A DNA stretch of 64,000 bases from Blasia pusilla. Taxonomy: Eukaryota > Marchantiophyta > Marchantiopsida > Blasiales. Positions 47,061-60,200 of this stretch are shown piece by piece. The stretch lies in assembly GCA_050084515.1 (NCBI GenBank), contig CM114271.1:39060001-39124000 (forward strand), in the 5' to 3' direction. Under the pieces are notes generated by a model. The model saw only the letters and a list, made by a program, of their open reading frames with translations, searched no databases and was not told the origin of the DNA. The stretch's first letter is position 1, and each line of letters begins with the position of its first letter. The position numbers and the translations under genes are program-made.

Positions 47061-48620
47061 CTAGATGAAATCAGCAAGGTCAATCATCCCTACCACACCC
47101 GAGAAACAACGTATCCCCCAATGGCCCATATTTTCCATCTCTCTCCACGTATCATTATCCCCATCTGCAATCTCGTCACCAGGCCATTTTTCCAAATTCT
47201 GGAAGAACGCCGTGATGACAATTCTCTCTCACCCGCTCAAGCACTCAGACTCACCAAGAGTCTCCCACACTCCTCACTAGCTCACCTACGCTAATGGTAA
47301 TCCCGTGACAACACACTCGGCCTCACACACACTCAACACTTGGGCTCACCATGAGCCTCCCGAATTAACTCACCTAAGCTACTGACACTCTCGGGTCATA
47401 CATGCGACCCCTACTTGGCAACCGCCGTATATCCACAAACATGCTACACATGCATGGAGATTACACTCATCACCATTGCTACACCCATCTAGCAACAACA
47501 ACTACCTGATACCCAACACTCTCAATCACACAAGATAAGTGCGGGAAAAGCGACTCGAATGGGTAATATGAACTCGCCCACCATCAATCTACTGCAGTCA
47601 AAACTCCTCCATGTGGTGCTGCAACCTCCGCAGCACAACACTCTCCTCCAATAGCACATCGAACCTCTCATCGGCATCGACATGTGCGTCTCCAGCACAA
47701 CCCTCTCACCCACAATGGGTGAAGGAGTACCGCGTTGACCCCCACTCAACTCGCAATGACCGATAAAATCTGTTCGCGAATCCCATACACGCTCGCAAGA
47801 CACCAAGTCCCAAAAACTCTCTCCCACTATGTAACTCAACTCAACCAATTCCGACCCCCTCAACCTAGTAATGTGAACCAACCAAGTCGGGCTACTCGAT
47901 CTCACATATCCATCCTGCATCTACCACATCCGCCCTTACTCTACTAACCCGTAAACATGCGTACATCGTTACGCCCCAAAATTGACCTCGACTGTACTAT
48001 TGACCGCGCACGTATGATCTAAACCTAACCCAAGACCGGCGGCTGTGACCTAGCTCTCATGGCGGCTACCATGGTCTTTCCCTAACCTTCTTACTTCCCA
48101 TTTTCCAACACTCACTCGCTGCTATACTCTTCTATTGTCCCTCGTCAACCCGCACCAGCAAAATCTGCAAAAAATGGACAACGCTTTTGCGCATGGCCTC
48201 TCAAACAGAAAATTGACAAAAAAAATGCCAAAAAGAATTTCCAAGGGCTCCCAAATTGAGGCCTTGGAAATTGGCCTGCTACGCAACTTCGTGGTGATCC
48301 CGTCCATGAAAATACCCGCTTGGTTACGCCGGACTGCTCTTATAGTCCGCTCCCCCCTTGTCCATTCTTGGCCGTGGCACCGGGGCTGTAACAAGAAAGT
48401 GGGCGCTTCGCGTCTTTGCCACGCTCCCCCTTCCTCACTTCCTGCGCTTCGCTGCTTCGCGAAGCATGGGCTGTCTGGAACCTCAGTGCTTCGCTACTTC
48501 GCGAAGCACGGTATATCTTGAACTTCTGTGCTTCGCTACTTTGCGAAGCACGGTATGTCTTGAACTTCTGTGCTTCGCTACTTTGCGAAGCACGGGGCGT
48601 TCGCCTACCCCCTTCCTCAT
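47060..48620. other. Probable E4 leader and unassigned sequence
   Basis: No protein family is recognisable. 47060-48050 is C/A-rich on the plus strand and may be the E4 gag leader. 48050-48440 is unassigned. The end holds the palindromic GCTTCGC repeats (48444-48595) just before E5. Confidence 0.4.
48444..48595. repeat. 42-bp tandem repeat with internal palindrome
   Basis: Four units start near 48444, 48487, 48529 and 48571. Each begins with a hairpin-forming core TGCTTCGCTACTTCGCGAAGCA (arms TGCTTCGC and GCGAAGCA) followed by CGGTATGTCTTGAACTTC or a variant. The repeat makes a run of similar peptides in two frames, which I do not consider coding. Confidence 0.9.
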
Positions 48621-48623
48621 GTT

Positions 48624-49682
48624 TCAGTTATCCTCAGGTTCGGGCTCATAGTACCGGCGCACATGCATGCCATTGACTCGCGTGGGCAGGGATTCTCCCT
48701 GTAAGGTTTCTAACTGGAGGGATCCATTATCATAGATGGCCAATACCCGGTAGGGTCCCATCCAATTTAATTTTAATTTTCCGGGAAATTTAGTGCGGTT
48801 ATCATACAATAGCACTAAGTCGCCAACATTGATAGTTTGTGGCCGGAGATGTCGATCGTAACGTTTCTTACGTTCTTTTTGCACTTGGGTCGTCGGCGAA
48901 TACGAGCATGCGTGCTTCTTCCAACTCCACTAGGGTCTCATTCTTGTGTTCGATAACCGCCTGCAGCCTTCCGTTCTTGTGCCCTCCAATACCCGATAAG
49001 TGGGCAACGCCCATTGAATAGGTGTTAAGGGATGTACGCCATAAGTCGGGAAGAACGGGTGTATTTTGTCGTCACCTTCTCATTGTTCGATACGCCCATA
49101 ATGTGGGGCAATTTTGTGTCCCAATCATAGGAATAGGTTACCGTTAATCGATTCAATATTCGCAAATGAGGCCGTTCGATTTTTCCGTCAACCCGTTGGC
49201 TTTAGGGTTGTAGGGAGTGGTTTTCCGATGCTTAATGAGAAAGTGGGAAGTGAGAGACTCAATAGTCAGTTCAGGAAGTGCGCACCCGGTCACTTACTAG
49301 TTCCAACGGACAGACCATAACACGTGATAATCATCTCGTATAAAAACTTAGCCATCGCTTCATTGTCATCTTTCCGCGTGGCTACTGCTTCAACCATCTT
49401 AGTACAATAGTCCGTGGCGATAAGAATATACTTCCGCCGGGTTTGGCGAGTGGCCGGGGAGATAGGGCCCACGAAGTCAATGCCCCATTTTTCAAAAGGA
49501 GCTAGGGGCATGATGGGGACCAAAGGCCACAGCGAGTCGCGTGGGTCGACCTGCCCTTTGGCAGCATCACAACTCCGAATAAAATTACCTACGTCTTTGT
49601 ACATAGTCGGCCACCAATAACGTGCAGCCAAAATTTTCTTAACGGTATTTTTTACCGCATAGTGTCCACCGGAATCAGCCAT
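48624..49682 (-). pseudogene. E5 integrase
   Basis: The HHCC region is damaged: the His part is present (GGHYAVKNTVKK) but the Cys pair reads CDAAKG rather than CxxC. The first catalytic Asp block is WGIDFVGPIS (about 49485). The core then continues to MIITCYG near 49320, after which the frame is lost until the C-terminal GDLVLLYDNRTKFPGKLKLNWMGPYRVL (about 48820-48740). The protein ends RRYYEPEPEDN. Confidence 0.8.
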
Positions 49683-50089
49683 ATGCAGGGCTCTGATGAC
49701 CTAGGGAACCTCTTCCGCTTCCAAGCATCTTTGATGATCTTCATTAGCACCTAATTTGAATAAGACCCCTTGACAGATCTCATAAGGGCCTATCCGATGT
49801 AAGAAAATTGCGCGTTCTTCCGCTGTCATCGGGGCAGGAAGTCGCAGAGTCATTAGAAACCGCAGAATATCCTCATAAAAAGACTAGCTCAACCGTTCCT
49901 CTGTTATCTGGAACAGATCTTCATCGGGAAAGGTATCATCGACAGATTGGGTGAGGTCCGCGTTTGTCATCCTCAACCGGGAAAGAAAATCGGCATTGGT
50001 ATGCACCTTGTCGGCACGGGTCACAACATCGAATGTGAATTCTTGTAGCAACAAGATTCACCGTGCAATGCGTCCTGACAGGTCGGCTT

Positions 50090-51420
50090 TCCCCATTAAG
50101 GGTCTGAGTGCGAAATGATCCACATGAAAGACAAATTCGTACCCTAATAAATAGTGTCGGAACTTTTTACACGAGAAGACCATGCCTAACGCCTCTCGTT
50201 CGGTGGTTGTATATTTCTGCTCTGCCGCCGATAGTTGTCGGCCGGCGTAGTAAATGGAAAATCATGTTTGTACTCATCCAATTGGCTGAGCACTACTCCA
50301 ATGGCAAATGAGGATGTGTCCACATACACGTGGAAGGGTTTGGTCCAATCGGGGGACCGAAGTACGGGAGCCTTTTGCAATGCGTCTTTTAAGGTGTCGA
50401 ATGCCACTTGGCACGCTGGTGTCCACTCCTATTCGGTGGTCTTCTTAAGTAATGCAGTAAGAGCGCCCGATTTTACCGCGTAATCTTTAATAAACCGTCG
50501 ATAGTACCCGACATGTCCCAAGAATCCTCTCAATTCACGGAGATTAGTGGGTGGTTCCAATGCGACGATAATATCCACCTTGGCCTTGTCGACCTCAATT
50601 CCTTGCGCCGACACTCGGTGTCCCAGCAGAATTCCTTGTTTCATAGCGATATATGATTTGTCCGGATGAAGGGACAAATGCACTTCGCGACAGCGTGCGA
50701 GTGTTAACTCTAACTTTTCAAGATGTTCGGCCTCCGTGCTAAAGATACAAAAATCGTCTAAAAAGATTTCCACGAACTTCCGAAGATACTCCTGGAAGGT
50801 GGAGATCATCATCTGTTGGAAAGTAGCTGGGGCATTGCACAACCCAAAAGACATTACGCGATATGCGAAAGTTCCCCAGTCCGTCGTGAACGTTGTGAGG
50901 GGACGATCCTTTTCTCGTATGGATACCTGGTTGTACCCCGAATAACCGTCCAAGAAAGTATAACGCTCGTGCCCGCCACTTTATCCAAAATAATCGGTGA
51001 AAGGTAGAGGATGGTGGTCTTTAAGGTGGCGCATTCAATTTCCGATAGTCCTGGCACACTCGGATTTTGCCCGTTTGTTTTTAGGCACAATTACGATGGC
51101 GACACCCACTCCACTCGCCGCTTAACACCGGATAGATTATTCCCGCCGAGACGCTGATCGATCTCGCCCTTGACTAACAATGAATACTTTGGATTCAGTC
51201 GATATTGTCGCATCCGTACCGGGACCGCCCCTTCTTTAAGATCAATTCGGTGTTCCCCATATTGTGCGGGAATGCCTCTCATTTCATCCATAGAGTATGC
51301 AAAGACATCCAAATACTCAAACAGCAGTCTTTTATATTTTATAAGTGTGGTGGGAGACAAATCCGCCGAAAGGCATAGAGACTTTTGATCTGCAATATTG
51401 ACTGGGCGTAGTCTGCTCAC
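50090..51420 (-). pseudogene. E5 reverse transcriptase and RNase H
   Basis: The RT blocks FEYLDVFAYSMDEMRGIP and VPVRMRQYRLNPKY (51420-51200) are followed by a frame break. The frame 50953-50429 then covers MDGYSGYNQV, FGLCNAPATFQQMM, the FLDD catalytic motif, LSLHPDKSYIAMKQGILLGH and ELRGFLGHVGYYRRFIKDYA. RNase H starts with APVLRSPDWTKPFHVYVDTSSFAIGVVLSQ (50370-50285). Stops separate the blocks. Confidence 0.87.
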
Positions 51421-51840
51421 GAACCATGTTTTTCAGATTTGGAAGGTGCTATGACCTAGCTTCTCTTCCTCTCAAGTTGACCTTGGCTTGGAGGGTACTG
51501 CCCCCTCGTCTGTTTCATAACATTCTAAATAATATACATTGGACGAGGACTCAGTAGCGGTGGTGTTGTCTTGATCTGACGTATAGCCGTCGTCAGTCGG
51601 TGGCGTCTCTCCTTGGGGTGGTCGAGATTTCCACGACGGCTTGATGAGCGCGCCGAGTCCCGATTCGGCGCTGGAACATGAAACGTCGCTTTTCCAATCA
51701 GAGTCACCCTCGCGCCATACTGACCGGGGTCTTCCGATGAGCAAAGGATAGCCCGTCGCGGTCAGGGGCTGCAAGACTAAGTAGTCCAACAGAAACAACA
51801 CCCCCCCGAGCATGGTCGGAATTTGCGTGAGCTGTCCGAG

Positions 51841-52041
51841 GGGTGACCATTGACTTGGTCAACGGGCCTCATGACAGACAAAAACCAAAATAGGAAAATC
51901 ACCATAAACGATGTTCCCGACTTAATTGACATGTTGCCAACCTCATTTGACATCTTTGGACGAAGTTACACTCAAGACAATCCATTGGCTCTCTATGCCG
52001 TTGCCACAATAGATCTCTACCTATCGACTACTAAGATGTGA
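51841..52041 (-). repeat. Fragment of E4-type LTR (segment B)
   Basis: This 200-bp piece matches 42793-42993 in the E4 3' LTR, including AGTTACACTCAAGACA and GATAGATCTCTAC-type strings on the plus strand. It lies immediately upstream (minus strand) of E5 and is probably what remains of the E4 5' LTR. Confidence 0.8.
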
Positions 52042-54345
52042 AAAGTGTCACAAGCAACATGCCTTTGTGCTTTTATGTACGTTTGAATCTCTCAAGGATT
52101 GTGATTGTTGCTATGGAGGGCGCATGACATCCATCTACAGTTTTTTCTTCTCTCAAATGGAAATCATGTGTTAAGGTCGTTCGTGGGGGGCTATATTGCC
52201 GTATGGAAATAAAGACGGATAGGCATCTCAAATTTCTCCATGAAAGGGTAACGTAGTTCAACGTTGTTGTTAAATCACACATGTTCTTACTTTATATTTT
52301 TTTATTAAAAGGAACTTAAAATTTGATATAAATAAAAGAAGAGAATCCACTTTATTAAAAAAACGGTAAATAAGCACTAAGGAATGATATAACATCCCAA
52401 AGAGGAAAAGAGACAAGAAATGTTAAAAAAATTTACAAAGGGTAACAAGCCAACACAAAAACAAACTTAATGAGTTACGGGATTAATAATTTGAAATAAA
52501 ATTTGGCAAAAACACTCGTGGTTGGTCAAATGTGAATAGACAATGAGGTGAGAGGCCACCGACCTACTTTGTAATTTTCTTTTTCCACCCTAAGACCCTT
52601 CGACCAAGATTAAGCTTCCCTACTTTGTGTGAGTACCAAATGTACATATTGTCATGCCACTAAGATATATTAACAAAAATAAGTAGTGATAGTGGAGAGA
52701 CAAGGATATTGAAAAGGGGTGAGTTGATGATCCTTAAGGGATTGGTGAGCATTTGTTTCAAAAAAGCATCAAGAGACATATGTAACTGCCTAAAAACCTG
52801 CAATGCAAAAGGAATAAACCCATTAGTTGTATTTCTCAATGCATAACTTAATTTATTGATTCTTATCACTATATTAGCTACAAAACCTTTTCTATGTGCA
52901 CCTCGACACACCGAGTCCAAACGTGGTGGATCAAGAACCTCCACATCATCCAATAAAAAAAGAAACCCGAGACATAACTATTGAAGATTGAGTTACAATC
53001 AAGCTCATCAGACACATGAACTACTACATTTGGTATTCACACAAAGTAGGGAAGCTTAATCTTGGTTAGTCATTTAAGCACGATTATCTTAACTAGGGTT
53101 AGTTAATCACAGTTAGTTTATTAGGATTAGGATTTGCTTGTATATACCCTATATTATTGAGAAGGGTACTAACCTCCACTCATTCTTTCATTACAAAATT
53201 TAGTTCTCCATGGTGGTGTGTGAGTGTGAGAGTCGTATCCTACCAATTATGCTTCTTTAATAATTTTCTATAATAACAAGATCAATTCTTTATTGAGAGG
53301 TTTCTTGAGTAGTAGAAGGTATGAGATGTAGATGCTCTTGCCCAACAATATATCCTATAGTGTTAACCACTTATGTTATTTCCTCTCTCATCATATCTTG
53401 AGTTGTTGTTCGCTATCCACCATGTGCACATTAGAGAATGTGGCCATCCTTTCCATCAATGGGCTCCCACCATACACAATTAGACATACCCACAAGATGT
53501 AATCATAGAGCTATTAAGAACATTCTCTATGGAAGACAAAATAAAAGGACTTTTGGTAAGCCATGTCCTTGCTCCTATATCCCCACATGAATATACAAGA
53601 GCTCAAAGAGTGTCAAAAGATGTTGGAAAAGTTGTTTTGGTGCAAATTCTCGGAGATAAGATCTTGAAGTTGATCAAACCCCTCTATAAGCAATTGATTG
53701 AAAGGAGGTGGAATTTTGTATGTAACAAGAGGAAGAAGAGTTTGAGGAGATCTTAGCTATTTTTGGAATAAAAGATTCCCTTCATTCACATGGCGAACAT
53801 CGTCCATCAAGATAATTACATCTTCTTGGCATGGAGAAACTGGAAGTCATAATCAAGGCAACCAAATCCCAACTCTCCAAAAACTATTGGTGTAGATGAA
53901 ATTGTTGAGGAAAGCCCCATACCTAGTAAAAAGAAATAGGCAAGATAACTTGTTGTGAAGTCAAGATACCATCATCTCCAATTCGGAGTGACCACCCCTA
54001 ATGGTCATTTTGAATTGGAGATATTGAGGAAATTAGTGGATGCTAAAATGGGGATGAAATTGCAAGCACGTGGATCGACTAACTAAGTGGTATAAACCTC
54101 TCCAATAGTCAAAGGGAAAATACTTGAAGGAGTCGTATCCAGATCTGATAAATAACAAGTGTCACAACCCTCACGACCCTCACAACCAACATGCGCCAAC
54201 AAGGAATATTAGAACTCTAGTGGACTTGCACCAGGATGAAAACACATAAATTTTGTCATACGCATACTCATCAATACATAACATATATTTTTTTCACAAA
54301 ACACTAAGATATCGTACTCACTCATGGCATCTTAATACATAGAGG
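52042..54345. other. AT-rich stretch; one foldback element
   Basis: Apart from the MITE-like foldback at 52603-53066 I see nothing coding. A 75-codon plus-strand ORF at 53529-53756 has no recognisable domain. The rest is AT-rich unique sequence. Confidence 0.5.
52603..53066. mobile_element. MITE-like foldback element with 42-bp inverted repeats
   Basis: The 42 bp at 52603-52644 (ACCAAGATTAAGCTTCCCTA, continuing CTTTGTGTGAGTACC) reappear inverted at 53025-53066 with one or two mismatches, enclosing about 380 bp. This is the size and shape of a non-autonomous inverted-repeat transposon. A minus-strand open frame (52660-52953) inside it may be chance or captured sequence. A target duplication is not obvious. 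Confidence 0.7.
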
Positions 54346-54350
54346 ATCAT

Positions 54351-54990
54351 TGTCACGTCTTTTAGGATAGATCGGTGGGATCTAATAGAGCGCCTTCATG
54401 AGTAGTGGAGGACACGCCGGTAGGTTGAGGGTGACCTGCTGAGGCCCTTGGAAACCTGAGATAGCAGGTTTCCCCTTCGTTTCGGCTCATTTGGAGCCAT
54501 ATTGAGGAACTTACTATTTTAGGTAAGTACCATTTTGAATATATGATCGACTTACTATTTTTGGTAAGTGGCTCTTGACCTCCTACATCAGGTCAATAGC
54601 CAAGGAGGTGACTTGGGAGAATAGGTTACCATGGAAAGAGCTTGGGAGAGGGGAGGGGTATACCTCAAGGAGAGAGAGCTTGAGAGCTCATTCTCTCTTT
54701 GTTGAACCTCTTGGCATGAGGCAATGAGCTATGGTACCTTGCCTTGTGAGTGTAACCCAAGCCTCTTATTAGGAGAGTGGGTTTGGTTTGACATGAGAGA
54801 GAGTGCACACCTTTGAGAGCTATGGTGTGAGATGGTGGAGAGAGAGATTGGATCTTACTTTAATTGGAGATATTTTGGTACTTCTTGTCTCGTTGTTTGG
54901 ATGCCATGAGTTAGCATGGGATCATGCGTGTTTGTGTGTGTGTTCGGTGACAGCGATGTATGTTGTGTAGCGATGTATATGCGCACGACA
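54351..54990 (+). repeat. Solo LTR copy (B-A form) of the E1-type DNMT-gypsy
   Basis: It starts TGTCACGTCTTTTAGG and ends GCGCACGACA, with TGTC...GACA as terminal inverted bases. It is flanked by TCAT on both sides (54347-54350 and 54991-54994), or by ATCAT if the last A is counted in the duplication. It has the E1-type variants (ATATTGAGGAAC, GTATACCTCAAGG, GATGGTGGAG). No retroelement coding sequence adjoins it. Confidence 0.85.
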
Positions 54991-54997
54991 TCATGCA

Positions 54998-55519
54998 TCA
55001 AAATATCTCCAGTTTAAATGAAGTGATATGAAATATCTCACACATTTTCCATCTTTCTCTCATATCAAACCAAACCCACTCTCCTAGTAAGAGGCTTGGG
55101 TTACTCACAAGACAATAAGGACCATAGCTCTACCGCAAAATGAAAGGAGATTCAACAAAGAGAGAATGAGATCCTAAGCTTTCTCTCCTTGGATACACCC
55201 ATTCCCTCTCCCAAGCTCTTTTCCCAATAACGTGTGCATGCAAGTTACCTCCTTGGCTCTTGACTTGTAGTAGGGGGTCAAGGCCTAGCGTCACTTCTCA
55301 AAATGGAAACTAAACAATACTTTTATTAGGAACTTACTAAAAAATAGTAAGTTCCTTAATTTGGCTCCAAATGAGTCCAAAATAGGGAAAAACCTTCTTT
55401 CTTAGGTTACCCTAATCCTTGACTCCTCAACAAGTTATCTTTAATCTCTTCAGATTGTCCTCTCACCTCCTCCATTTTACCCTACTAATACTTATCAACC
55501 CGTCATAAAAGATGTGATA
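54998..55519 (-). repeat. Inverted, diverged LTR copy (segment B)
   Basis: The minus strand from 55519 (TATCACATCTTTTATGACGG) to about 54998 matches segment B, with more divergence than the neighbour at 54351-54990. The two face each other tail to tail with less than 10 bp between them, forming an imperfect palindrome with arms of about 500 bp. Confidence 0.8.
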
Positions 55520-57333
<1,814 letters not shown>

Positions 57334-57342
57334 TGACCTATG

Positions 57343-57610
57343 ATCGTAGGTCACCTCCTTAGCTCTTGACCTACTGTAGCGGGTCAAAGGTCACTTCCCA
57401 AAGTGGAAAGTAAACTATAGCATAATTTGTAACTTACTCGAAATAGTAAGTTCCTCAATATGGCTCCAAATGAGCCGAAACGAAGGGGAAACCTGCTCTC
57501 TCAGATTACATGTGCCTTCAACATGCTATCCTCGACCGCTCGAGGCTATCCTCCAGTATCTTCAAAGTCGCTTTACTAGATCTTGTCAATCTATCCTAGT
57601 AGATGTGACA
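57343..57610 (-). repeat. Truncated LTR copy (first half of segment B)
   Basis: The minus strand starts TGTCACATCTACTAGGATAG at 57610 and follows segment B to the GAGGTGACC region at 57343, where homology ends near the TC microsatellite. Confidence 0.85.
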
Positions 57611-58109
57611 TGTGCGATATTTCCTACTATTAGCACATGGGTCTTCACCTCCAACCAACGCTAGCCCCTAATACATGTCGAGAAAACATGATAATGAGAA
57701 GTTAGTGTTGTCAATCCTGGTCAGCGGTTGATGCTATCAGTGATTGGTGATGGTTGTTGTAGTTACGAATGTAGGATTTATCGATCGATACATAAAGGGA
57801 CAAGCATACTTAGTTGTTTCATTTTTCAATCAATCGCTATAGAGTGTAATGGGAAGGCGCAGTCTTTTGAGGACTCCATATATAGTTGGACCAGTTGAGA
57901 TACTTTGTTGCTCTATTAGAAAATGCCAGATCAATCGTTCATGATACCTGATTTGAACCAACGTTACGGAATCGATATTGATCCCAAGAATCATGAGAGA
58001 TCCATTTAATGCGAGAAAACTCTACTTATAGTTTGTGAGTGCTCCCCACCACCTCTGTCGACGTCATTTTCTTTCCATTTCTATTATCAATAAAGAAAGG
58101 TACTACTCT

Positions 58110-58627
58110 TGTCACGTCCTTTAGGATAGATCGGTGAGATCTAGTAGAGCGTCTTCAAGAGTAGTGGAGGATAGGCCTAGGAGGTCGAGGATGACCTACT
58201 GAGGCCCCGCGAAACCTGAGAGAGCAGGTTTTCCCTTCGTTTTGGCTCATTTGGAGCCATTTTGAAGAACTTACTATTTTAGGTAAGTACCATTTTGAGT
58301 ATAAGATCAACTTTCTATTTTTGTTAAGTGGCCCTTGACCTCCTACATCAGGTCAAGAGCCAAAGAGGTGACTTGGGAGAATAGATTACCATGGAGAGAG
58401 CTTGGGAGAGGGGAGGGGTATATATCCCAAGGAGAGAGAGCTTGAGAGCTCATTCTCTCTTTGTTGAACCTCTTGGCATGAGGCGGCGGAGCTATGGTCC
58501 CTTGCCTTGTGAGTGTAACCCAAGCCTCTCATTAGGAGAGTGGGTTTGGTTTGACATGAGAGAGAGTGCACACCTTTGAGAGCTATGGTGTGAGATTGTG
58601 TAGAGAGAGATTAGATCTTACTTTACA
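58110..58627 (+). repeat. E3 5' LTR (segment B)
   Basis: It begins TGTCACGTCC and ends near CTTACTTTACA. It matches E2 segment B almost base for base, including the TAGTAGAGCGTCTTCAAGAG and GTATATATCCC variants that separate it from E1 and 54351. Segment A, which flanks B in E1 and E2, is absent here; GA-rich sequence follows instead. The five bases before it (ACTCT) resemble those after the E2 LTR end (ACTCC on the minus strand, 13983-13979). Confidence 0.8.
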
Positions 58628-60200
58628 AAGAGAGAATGAGAGAATGAGAGAAAGAGAGAATGCAAGAATGAGAGAGTGAGAGAGCTTCATGCTCGCTGGT
58701 CACTCGATGTTTTTGCAAGTTGGGGACAGTGTTCCCCGTTCAACGGCTCATGGGAGTGCTCATCGGAGCAAGGGTTGCTTGGATTGTTCTTTGCAATTGC
58801 TGATTTTTCGTGTGGAAGAGTGGCGCACGGAAGCGCTGCCCAATTTCTGATAGGGATTGAGTATGGGGGCGGTTTGCCCCATGCCGATGCTTTTGGGAGC
58901 ACCATGTTGCTTTTTGATTTGCATTTTTACAGGTTTTACATTTTTGTTGGGAGGAATCATCGCGGAAGCGCTGCCGAATGTTGGGTAGAAGAAAGAGACA
59001 TTAGACTTTACAACAGTCCCCGTCAATTTTTACTGGAATGTTCAATTCCAAATATTTTTTAATGCTAGCATAGATCGTGAAGTTGTGCACGCTATGCAAC
59101 AAATAGTGCGCAATTTGGAGTTGCGAGCAAAAAGAAATGGTCAATCTTGCAAAACTGCCATTGCTAGGCGATTTTTAGGGTTAAATTGTACAAACCCTAA
59201 ACCACCCACCACACTGGCGGCGGCCGTCGCCATCACAGTCACCGTCAACCATCAAAGTTCAACTTTCACTATCACCGTTCGTCCATCACCATCAATGATC
59301 AACCGTCACCGTCAATGGTCCACCGTCCGTTGTCCACCCTTGGTTGCCATTGCCGCCGTTACGGAGTGGAGGGTCTTCCACAACGTTCGTTGATTCTCGA
59401 ACTTGCGTCGCCATCACGTACTTTATTTTGGCTGCCACCGACATCAACCTTGATGGCATATGACCTCCTGTTATAGTGTTTGAGTTTTGATTTCTTGCTG
59501 CTATGTTGTGATTGGTAGCCACTCAACGATGATCGGGTACCGTGCGGTGACGCGCGTAGTCGCAATGCGCCGCCGATTGCCGCGCCGTGCCACTCGTGGC
59601 CGCACCGCACCATCTTGATCACGGAGCCGCTGCGGCATTGTGGAGCAGGGTGTGGGTTTATTATTGATTGAGGAGGGTATGCCGTCGTGTGCCGCATCCC
59701 ATCATCGAGGGCCGTGCCGTTCGTAGCCGTTCCGTGCCGCCTGCAACGCCGCACCGTTCCGCTGGAACTGCACCGTCTATCGAGGAGTTTTGAGCAACGT
59801 CAGTACGGGAGGAGTATGACTTGCTGATTGGAGGAGTTGTCTCCACGACTGAGTTGGGGTCGAGATTCGCAGTTGTTGAGGAGCGACATCGACATGTGTT
59901 CACATTATCCATTCTGGTCCTTTATCCTGCACGTGTGAGGGATTCTGGGATTTGGGTAGTTTATTTGGGGATATTGGGTGTGTGGATGCTGAGAGCATCA
60001 TTTATGTATGTGATTTAGGGGACATACACATATGTGGGATGTCTGGAGTTGAGGGTAGGTTGTCGATGAGATGAGAGCCTGGTCAATTTGCCGCACCACG
60101 CCGCTTATTGCCGCATGTTACATGTCTCGGGGAGGGAGAGTGTAGATCGAGTGCTGCATGTTTGGGATGAGTGATTGAGGGATAACTCGCGAGGCAAGAG
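58628..60200. other. Probable E3 untranslated leader
   Basis: Between LTR and gag there are about 1.6 kb without a recognisable domain. 58628-58685 is GA-rich; 59210-59330 has repeated CACCGTCA/CATCACC motifs; 59540-59760 has repeated GCCGTGCCG/GCACCGC motifs. A 128-codon frame at 58676-59062 contains a small internal repeat (CGGAAGCGCTGCC) but looks unlike any protein I know. A primer-binding site was not identified. Confidence 0.5.

Larger units (their letters stand above)
48624..51834 (-). mobile_element. E5: Ty3/gypsy retrotransposon of a different lineage, decayed
   Basis: The pol region is on the minus strand. A protease-RT linker is at 51813-51472 (QPLTATGYPLLIGRP). RT is at 51420-50429 (DLKEGAVPVRMRQYRLNPKY; MDGYSGYNQVSIREKDRPLTTF; active site FLDDFCIFS, about 50770-50744). 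RNase H is at 50407-50090, integrase core at 49682-49290 (HYAVKNTVKKILAARYWWP; WGIDFVGPIS with the first catalytic Asp), and the integrase C-terminus at 48884-48624 (MQKERKKRYDRHLRPQTINVGDLVLLYDNR). No DNMT or PHD domain is present and RT residues differ strongly from E1-E4. LTRs were not found. It sits between the E4 LTR fragment and E4 gag, so it probably inserted into E4. Confidence 0.85.
42374..52041 (-). mobile_element. E4: diverged DNMT-gypsy with internal deletion and nested insertions
   Basis: On the minus strand this old element can be pieced together. A fragment of its LTR is at 52041-51841. Gag pieces lie at about 47060-45995, and protease and downstream spacer at 45324-43600. The DNMT motif I region is at about 43400-43230. 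The polypurine tract is at 43145-43133, and the A-B-A' LTR region at 43132-42374. Everything between DNMT motif I and the polypurine tract (rest of DNMT, RT, RH, IN, PHD) is deleted. A second gypsy (E5) interrupts it between the LTR fragment and gag, and a solo LTR interrupts the protease. Its proteins align with E1-E3 but the DNA is clearly diverged. Confidence 0.7.

Noticed and set aside
58676-59062. 128-codon ORF in the E3 leader
   Set aside because: Unlike any known protein and located in a probable untranslated leader; not supported as a gene.
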